Source of the DNA: an uncultured Clostridia bacterium
Lineage (GTDB): Bacteria > Bacillota > Clostridia > Christensenellales > CAG-314
Assembly: GCA_934294965.1 (NCBI GenBank)
Contig: CAKRAM010000145.1
Location: forward strand, 1 to 8,701
DNA length: 8,701 nucleotides
Direction of reading: 5' to 3'
How positions within the stretch are numbered: position 1 is the first letter of the stretch; each line of letters begins with the position of its first letter. Both the position numbers and the translations under genes were made by a program. Below the pieces are notes generated by a model. It did not search any database and was not told the origin of the DNA. It worked only from the letters and a program-made list of their open reading frames with translations. Shown in pieces: positions 5,448 through 8,701 of the stretch.

Positions 5448-7571
5448 TTACAGTTTCTTGACGAGCTTAAGGTCGATACGTCCCTTTTCGTCAATCTTGA
5501 TTACTTTAACTACTACCGTGTCGCCGATATTGACAACGTCGGTAACTTTTTCCACTCTTTCTTTTGCAAGTTTGGAAATATGAATCAATCCGTCTTTTCC
5601 GGGCGCAAGTTCAACAAACGCGCCGAAGTCCAAAATTCTTACAACGTTGCCGGTAAATTCTTCGCCGACTTCGGGATCTTTGGCGATTGCCAAAATCATT
5701 TTCTTTGCCTTGTCGGACATTTCTTGATCGGCAGTAGCAATGAACACCGTACCGTCGTCGGTAATGTCGATTTTCACGCCTGTTTCGTCAATAATCTTGT
5801 TGATAACCTTTCCGCCGCTACCGATAACCTCACGAATCTTTTCGGGATCGATGTTGAAGGAAATAATCTTGGGCGCGTACTTGGAAAGTTCCTTTCTGGG
5901 AGCGGGAAGAACTTTAAGCATTTGGTCGAGGATGAACAATCTACCTTGACGTGCTTGTTCAAGTGCTCTACGCAAAATTTCCTCGTCGATACCCTTGATT
6001 TTGATATCCATTTGGATTGCCGTGATACCCTTGCTGGTTCCTGCAACTTTGAAGTCCATATCGCCAAGGAAGTCTTCCAAGCCTTGAATATCCGACAAAA
6101 TTGCAACTTTGCTGCCGTCTTCGGACTTCATAAGTCCCATTGCGATACCTGCAACGGGTGCTTTGATAGGCACGCCTGCATCCATAAGAGCCAACGTCGA
6201 ACCGCAAATGCTTGCTTGCGACGTACTGCCGTTGCTGGATACAACTTCCGATACGGTACGAATTGCATACGGGAATTCTTCTTCAGAAGGAATAACGGGT
6301 TCCAAAGCACGTTCCGCCAATGCTCCGTGACCAATTTCACGCCTACCGGGGCTACGAAGCGGTTTTGCTTCACCGGTGGAATACCCCGGCATGTTGTAGT
6401 GATGCATATAACGCTTAAACGTGTCGTTATCGTCCAAGTTTTCCAACTTTTGCACTTCCGAAATTGTTCCGAGTGTTGCCGTGGTGATAACTTGCGTCAT
6501 ACCGCGAGTGAACACACCGCTGCCGTGAACGCGAGGCAAAATGCCTACTTCGCACCAAATGGGACGAATTTCGGTAAGGCTTCTTCCGTCCGGGCGAATA
6601 CCTTCGTTCAAAATTCTTGCGCGAACCTTTTCCTTGGTCATCTTGTACAAAACGTCGCCGAGGTCGTCCAAAACTTCGGGATTTGTTTCGGCAAAATGTT
6701 CTCTGCAAGCCTTTTCCACTGCGTCTTGATTTGCTTGACGTTCGTAACGATCAAACGTTTTGAGAGCATCGGTAAGCATTTGATCGGCATAAGGACGAAT
6801 GATTGCTTCGTGTTCGGACGAAGGCAAGTGAAGTTCGATTTCAGCCTTGGGCTTGCCTACCGATTCACGAATATATTCGATAAATTGGCATTGTTCTTTG
6901 ATCGCTTCGTGACCGAACAAAATGGCATCCAACATAACTTTTTCGGACACTTCGTTTGCGCCGGCTTCAACCATCATAATTGCGTCCTTAGTCCCCGCGA
7001 GGTTCAAGTTAAGCAAACTTTTTTCCTTTTGTTCTTGCGTGGGATTGATTACGTATTTTCCGTCAACATATCCGACAACAACGCTTCCGGTAGGTCCGGC
7101 AAAGGGAATATCGGAAATGGCGAGTGCAATCGAACTGCCCATCATTGCGTATACTTCCGGTTGAATGTCTGGTTCTACGGACATTGCCGTTGCAATAACC
7201 GATACGTCGTTCAAAAATCCTTTGGGGAACAACGGACGGATAGGTCTATCGATAAGACGAGAAGTTAGTATAGCCTTGTCGCTCGCTCTACCTTCACGCT
7301 TTTTGAAACCGCCGGGGATTTTACCGACGGAGTACATTTTTTCTTCAAAGTCTACTCCCAAAGGGAAAAAGTCAATTCCGTCCCTGGGCTTGTCCGCCAA
7401 CGTAACGTTGGTCATAACAACGGTTTCTCCGCATTGCACCATGCAGGAGCCGTTAGCCTGTTCGGCATACTTGCCGACTTCTACCGAAACCGTTCTTCCG
7501 CCGATTTCCGTTTCAAAAACGTAAAACTTGCGGTTTCCGATCTTTCCTTCGGTCTTTCTAAATTTTTCCAT
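5448..7571 (-). CDS. pnp: polyribonucleotide nucleotidyltransferase (PNPase)
   Basis: This 707-residue enzyme degrades RNA 3' to 5' using phosphate, releasing nucleoside diphosphates. It forms a trimeric ring in the cytoplasm and often joins an RNA degradosome. Domain order is complete: first RNase PH core (about 5-135, with FPLGVDFEEKMY and RLIDRPIRPLFPKGF), helical linker (about 140-305), second RNase PH core (about 315-550), KH (about 555-620, loop GSGG at 584-587) and S1 (about 638-705, FGAFVELAPGKDGLIHISKL). Catalytic features are intact: RREIGHGALAERAL, the phosphate-binding SSNGSTSQ at 445-452, and the metal-site region DMDFKVAGTSKGITAIQMDI with Asp504, Asp506 and Asp522. The start is ATG 7571, because AAGGAG lies 6 nt upstream. 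A GTG at 7586 in the same frame would overlap that site and is rejected. It has its own promoter and terminator. The rpsO-pnp adjacency is widespread in bacteria. Confidence 0.98.
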   Translation of the reverse strand: MEKFRKTEGKIGNRKFYVFETEIGGRTVSVEVGKYAEQANGSCMVQCGETVVMTNVTLADKPRDGIDFFPLGVDFEEKMYSVGKIPGGFKKREGRASDKAILTSRLIDRPIRPLFPKGFLNDVSVIATAMSVEPDIQPEVYAMMGSSIALAISDIPFAGPTGSVVVGYVDGKYVINPTQEQKEKSLLNLNLAGTKDAIMMVEAGANEVSEKVMLDAILFGHEAIKEQCQFIEYIRESVGKPKAEIELHLPSSEHEAIIRPYADQMLTDALKTFDRYERQANQDAVEKACREHFAETNPEVLDDLGDVLYKMTKEKVRARILNEGIRPDGRSLTEIRPIWCEVGILPRVHGSGVFTRGMTQVITTATLGTISEVQKLENLDDNDTFKRYMHHYNMPGYSTGEAKPLRSPGRREIGHGALAERALEPVIPSEEEFPYAIRTVSEVVSSNGSTSQASICGSTLALMDAGVPIKAPVAGIAMGLMKSEDGSKVAILSDIQGLEDFLGDMDFKVAGTSKGITAIQMDIKIKGIDEEILRRALEQARQGRLFILDQMLKVLPAPRKELSKYAPKIISFNIDPEKIREVIGSGGKVINKIIDETGVKIDITDDGTVFIATADQEMSDKAKKMILAIAKDPEVGEEFTGNVVRILDFGAFVELAPGKDGLIHISKLAKERVEKVTDVVNIGDTVVVKVIKIDEKGRIDLKLVKKL

Positions 7572-7577
7572 TATTAT

Positions 7578-7583
7578 CTCCTT
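7578..7583 (-). promoter_or_regulatory. ribosome binding site that decides the pnp start
   Basis: AAGGAG is spaced 6 nt (ATAATA) from the ATG at 7571. The in-frame GTG at 7586 lies directly upstream of this site and would put it inside the coding sequence, so the shorter 707-residue product is preferred. Confidence 0.8.
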
Positions 7584-7601
7584 CACACTATATTTCCCAC
7601 A

Positions 7602-7624
7602 AAAACCTTTTTACGCTAGGTTTT
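7602..7624 (-). ncRNA. leader hairpin just upstream of pnp
   Basis: The 7-bp inverted repeat AAAACCT / AGGTTTT with a 9-nt loop lies about 20 nt before the pnp ribosome binding site, in the predicted 5' leader. In E. coli pnp is autoregulated through a structured leader. Whether this AT-rich, weak stem has any such role is speculation. It is too A/T-rich and has too short a T tract to be a good terminator. Confidence 0.25.
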
Positions 7625-7672
7625 CAGTAAAAGACTAATTTACTTGCGCTATGACTACACGCGTACAAGCCT

Positions 7673-7701
7673 ATTGTAGTGGCCGTTTTGCCTACAAACA
7701 A
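7673..7701 (-). promoter_or_regulatory. promoter of pnp
   Basis: The -10 TACAAT (7673-7678, five of six consensus) lies 17 bp from -35 TTGTTT (7696-7701, TTG core only). The start would be near 7666 and give a leader of about 95 nt. A second, weaker pair upstream (TTGGAT at 7740-7745, 16 bp, TATTAT at 7718-7723) could be an additional promoter. Confidence 0.5.
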
Positions 7702-7888
7702 TTTTGTACCACGTAAAATAATACATTGACGAATGAGTTATCCAACTTCGACAAACACACCGCGGCAACGCAAAACACGCTTAAAAAGCGACAACCGTTT
7801 GGCAAAATTGCACCAAATAACACTTATTTTTTGACGCACAACTGTGGACAAACAAGATGAGTGTTACACTACATAATAAACTGCAAAG

Positions 7889-7935
7889 AAAAAGGAGAGG
7901 GCAAGAAATTGCGTACAAAACCTTTCCCCTTCTCC
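7889..7935 (-). terminator. probable terminator or attenuator after rpsO
   Basis: GGAGAAGGGG (7926-7935) can pair with CCCTCTCC (7894-7901) with one bulged A and a 24-nt loop, followed by TTTTTCTTTG. Outer sequences CAAAG/CTTTG (7938-7942 and 7884-7888) extend the pairing across the T tract. The stem starts 11 nt after the rpsO stop. The long loop and bulge make it weaker than the pnp terminator. Partial read-through from rpsO to pnp would match the coupled transcription known in E. coli. Confidence 0.55.
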
Positions 7936-7946
7936 TTCTTTGACAA

Positions 7947-8201
7947 TTACTTACGCAGTCCCAAATCTGCAATAATTTGACGATACTTTTCAATATCGGT
8001 TTGTTTGAGATAGTCCAACAAACCTTTTCTGTGACCTACCATTTGCAACAAACCGCGTCTGGAATGGTGATCCTTTTGATGCGTTCTGAGGTGCTCGGTA
8101 AGGTGATTGATACGTTCGGTCAACAATGCGATTTGCACTTCGGGAGATCCCGTATCTCCTTCTTTTCTGCCGTACTTAGCAATGATTTCTTGCTTTGTCA
8201 T
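7947..8201 (-). CDS. rpsO: 30S ribosomal protein S15
   Basis: S15 is a primary 16S rRNA-binding protein that organises the central domain (platform) of the 30S subunit. The 84-residue product matches the family along its length: the EIIAKYGRKEGDTGSPEVQIALLTERI segment (residues 5-31), HLTEHLRTHQKDHHSRRGLL (about 33-52, with the rRNA-contacting H-x-x-D-x-x-S-R-R-G pattern) and the C-terminal helix ending in LGLRK. It is about five residues shorter at the N-terminus than the usual 88-89, losing only the variable first residues. The start is ATG 8201 with AGGAGG (8210-8215) 8 nt upstream. The gene lies 96 bp after the S1-domain gene with no visible promoter of its own, so it is probably expressed from upstream. 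Confidence 0.98.
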   Translation of the reverse strand: MTKQEIIAKYGRKEGDTGSPEVQIALLTERINHLTEHLRTHQKDHHSRRGLLQMVGHRKGLLDYLKQTDIEKYRQIIADLGLRK

Positions 8202-8209
8202 TTTATTTT

Positions 8210-8215
8210 CCTCCT
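8210..8215 (-). promoter_or_regulatory. ribosome binding site of rpsO
   Basis: AGGAGG lies 8 nt before the ATG at 8201. The 96-bp leader between the S1 gene and rpsO also contains a 6-bp stem (arms 8262-8267 and 8238-8243, loop 18 nt), lying 22 nt upstream of this site. Confidence 0.8.
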
Positions 8216-8297
8216 AAATATATTTCCGCCGCAATCCAAGAGAAAAGTCGGAGTCGTCTAATCTCTTAGAAAACGGTATACGGGCTAAATTGTGGAA

Positions 8298-8701
8298 TTA
8301 CTCCGCTTTGGCGTTATCGGCTTGAGCGGGTTTTTCCAAAAGTGCTTTGCGAGAAAGCGTGATGCGTTTGTGTTCGGCATCGAATTCCGTAACTTCAACT
8401 TCGATTTCGTCGCCGACTTTCAAAGCCTTGTTGATATCGTCCAACCATTCCCAAGAAACGTTGGAAACGTGAAGTAATCCGTCGATATGCTTATCCAATT
8501 CAACAAATGCGCCGAAAGGCATAATGCGAGCAACTTTACCAACAACTCTTGCTCCCACGGGGAACTTTTCTTCGGCAATTTGCCAAGGTTGCGGTTGAAG
8601 TTGTTTGTATCCCAAGGATACTCTGTTCTTTTCTCTATCCAAAGCCAAAACTACAAATTCGTAAGTTTTGCCTATTTCCAACACTTCTTGAGGTCCTGCG
8701 A
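8298..8701 (-). CDS. rpsA: S1-domain RNA-binding protein, C-terminal part (ribosomal protein S1-like), cut at right edge
   Basis: The visible 133 residues are the C-terminus of a multi-S1 protein. The frame is open to the right edge, so the real start lies outside. Residues GPQEVLEIGKTYEFVV, LDREKNRVSLGYKQL and PQPW are the end of one S1 repeat plus the inter-repeat linker typical of bacterial RpsA-type proteins. A complete S1 repeat follows: VGARVVGKVARIMPFGAFVELDKHIDGLLHVSNVSWEW to IEVEVTEFDAEHKRITLSRKAL. A short charged tail (EKPAQADNAKAE) ends the protein at TAA. S1 repeats bind single-stranded mRNA on the ribosome. In many Clostridia this module is fused to IspH (the last enzyme of the MEP isoprenoid pathway), and the missing N-terminus would decide this. 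The internal GTG at 8684 is not a real start because the S1 domain continues upstream of it. Confidence 0.88.
   Translation of the reverse strand, partial: AGPQEVLEIGKTYEFVVLALDREKNRVSLGYKQLQPQPWQIAEEKFPVGARVVGKVARIMPFGAFVELDKHIDGLLHVSNVSWEWLDDINKALKVGDEIEVEVTEFDAEHKRITLSRKALLEKPAQADNAKAE

Larger units (their letters stand above)
7572..7946. other. intergenic region between rpsO and pnp
   Basis: These 375 bp hold the imperfect terminator after rpsO (7889-7935), an odd palindrome AGTGTTACACT at 7860-7870 with a matching inverted half TAACACT at 7818-7824, a small CGCTT/AAGCG hairpin (7778-7790), one or two candidate pnp promoters and the pnp leader hairpin. A 70-codon minus-strand frame at 7781-7993 starts inside rpsO in another phase and looks non-coding. 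No gene is called. Confidence 0.65.

Noticed and set aside
5376..7268. 630-codon open frame on the plus strand
   Set aside because: It is exactly in phase antisense to pnp. It stays open because pnp avoids TTA, CTA and TCA codons (using TTG/CTT and TCC/TCG/AGC), and it begins inside the pnp terminator. The product shows no known domain and is Phe/Asn/Cys/His-rich, as expected of an antisense shadow.
7571..7586. GTG at 7586 as pnp start (712 residues)
   Set aside because: The AAGGAG site would fall inside the coding region, whereas it is ideally spaced for the ATG at 7571.
7844..7852. DnaA-box-like TTGTCCACA, with TTATCCAAC near 7738
   Set aside because: Each differs from TTATNCACA. Two imperfect matches far apart, without a cluster, dnaA/dnaN neighbours or an AT-rich unwinding element, do not support an origin.

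Overview
The window carries six protein genes, all on the minus strand, two of them cut by the window edges. In transcription order (right to left) they are: the 3' end of a multi-S1-domain protein (rpsA-like), rpsO (ribosomal protein S15), pnp (polynucleotide phosphorylase), a membrane-anchored NodB-fold polysaccharide deacetylase-like protein (ylxY-like), an M16 zinc peptidase (mlpA/ymxG-like), and the motor-bearing part of an FtsK/SpoIIIE DNA translocase. No tRNA, rRNA, CRISPR array, insertion sequence or phage gene is visible.

The order rpsO-pnp-ylxY-mlpA-...-spoIIIE is the chromosomal core order known from Bacillus subtilis and many other Bacillota. Strong AGGAGG-type ribosome binding sites and AT-rich spacers with TATAAT boxes fit the same phylum. 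The protein sequences look like an uncultured member of the Clostridia, but that finer placement is an inference. Compared with B. subtilis, the genes usually found between mlpA and spoIIIE (ymxH, the dipicolinate synthase genes, asd, dapG, dapA, rnjB, tepA) are absent, and mlpA is followed directly by ftsK.

Layout on the minus strand: the S1 gene and rpsO are separated by under 100 bp with no clear terminator, so they are probably co-transcribed. An imperfect hairpin with a T-rich tail follows rpsO. A sigma-A-like promoter then precedes pnp, which ends at a textbook intrinsic terminator (11-bp perfect stem, 8 T). A roughly 410-bp AT-rich spacer with no convincing gene leads to ylxY. ylxY and mlpA overlap by ATGA, and the mlpA Shine-Dalgarno lies inside the last ylxY codons, so they are translationally coupled. 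A GU-containing hairpin follows mlpA. Two tandem promoters with perfect TATAAT boxes, and a 12-bp palindrome between them, precede ftsK, which runs off the left edge before its gamma domain.

Functionally this is housekeeping: translation (S1, S15), RNA turnover (PNPase), cell-envelope or peptide processing (YlxY, M16 peptidase) and chromosome segregation (FtsK). I found no convincing new system. The most notable points are the loss of both acidic residues at the usual catalytic and metal site of the deacetylase-like protein, the compacted mlpA-ftsK junction, the double promoter and palindrome ahead of ftsK, and sequence drift in a conserved segment of the FtsK motor.
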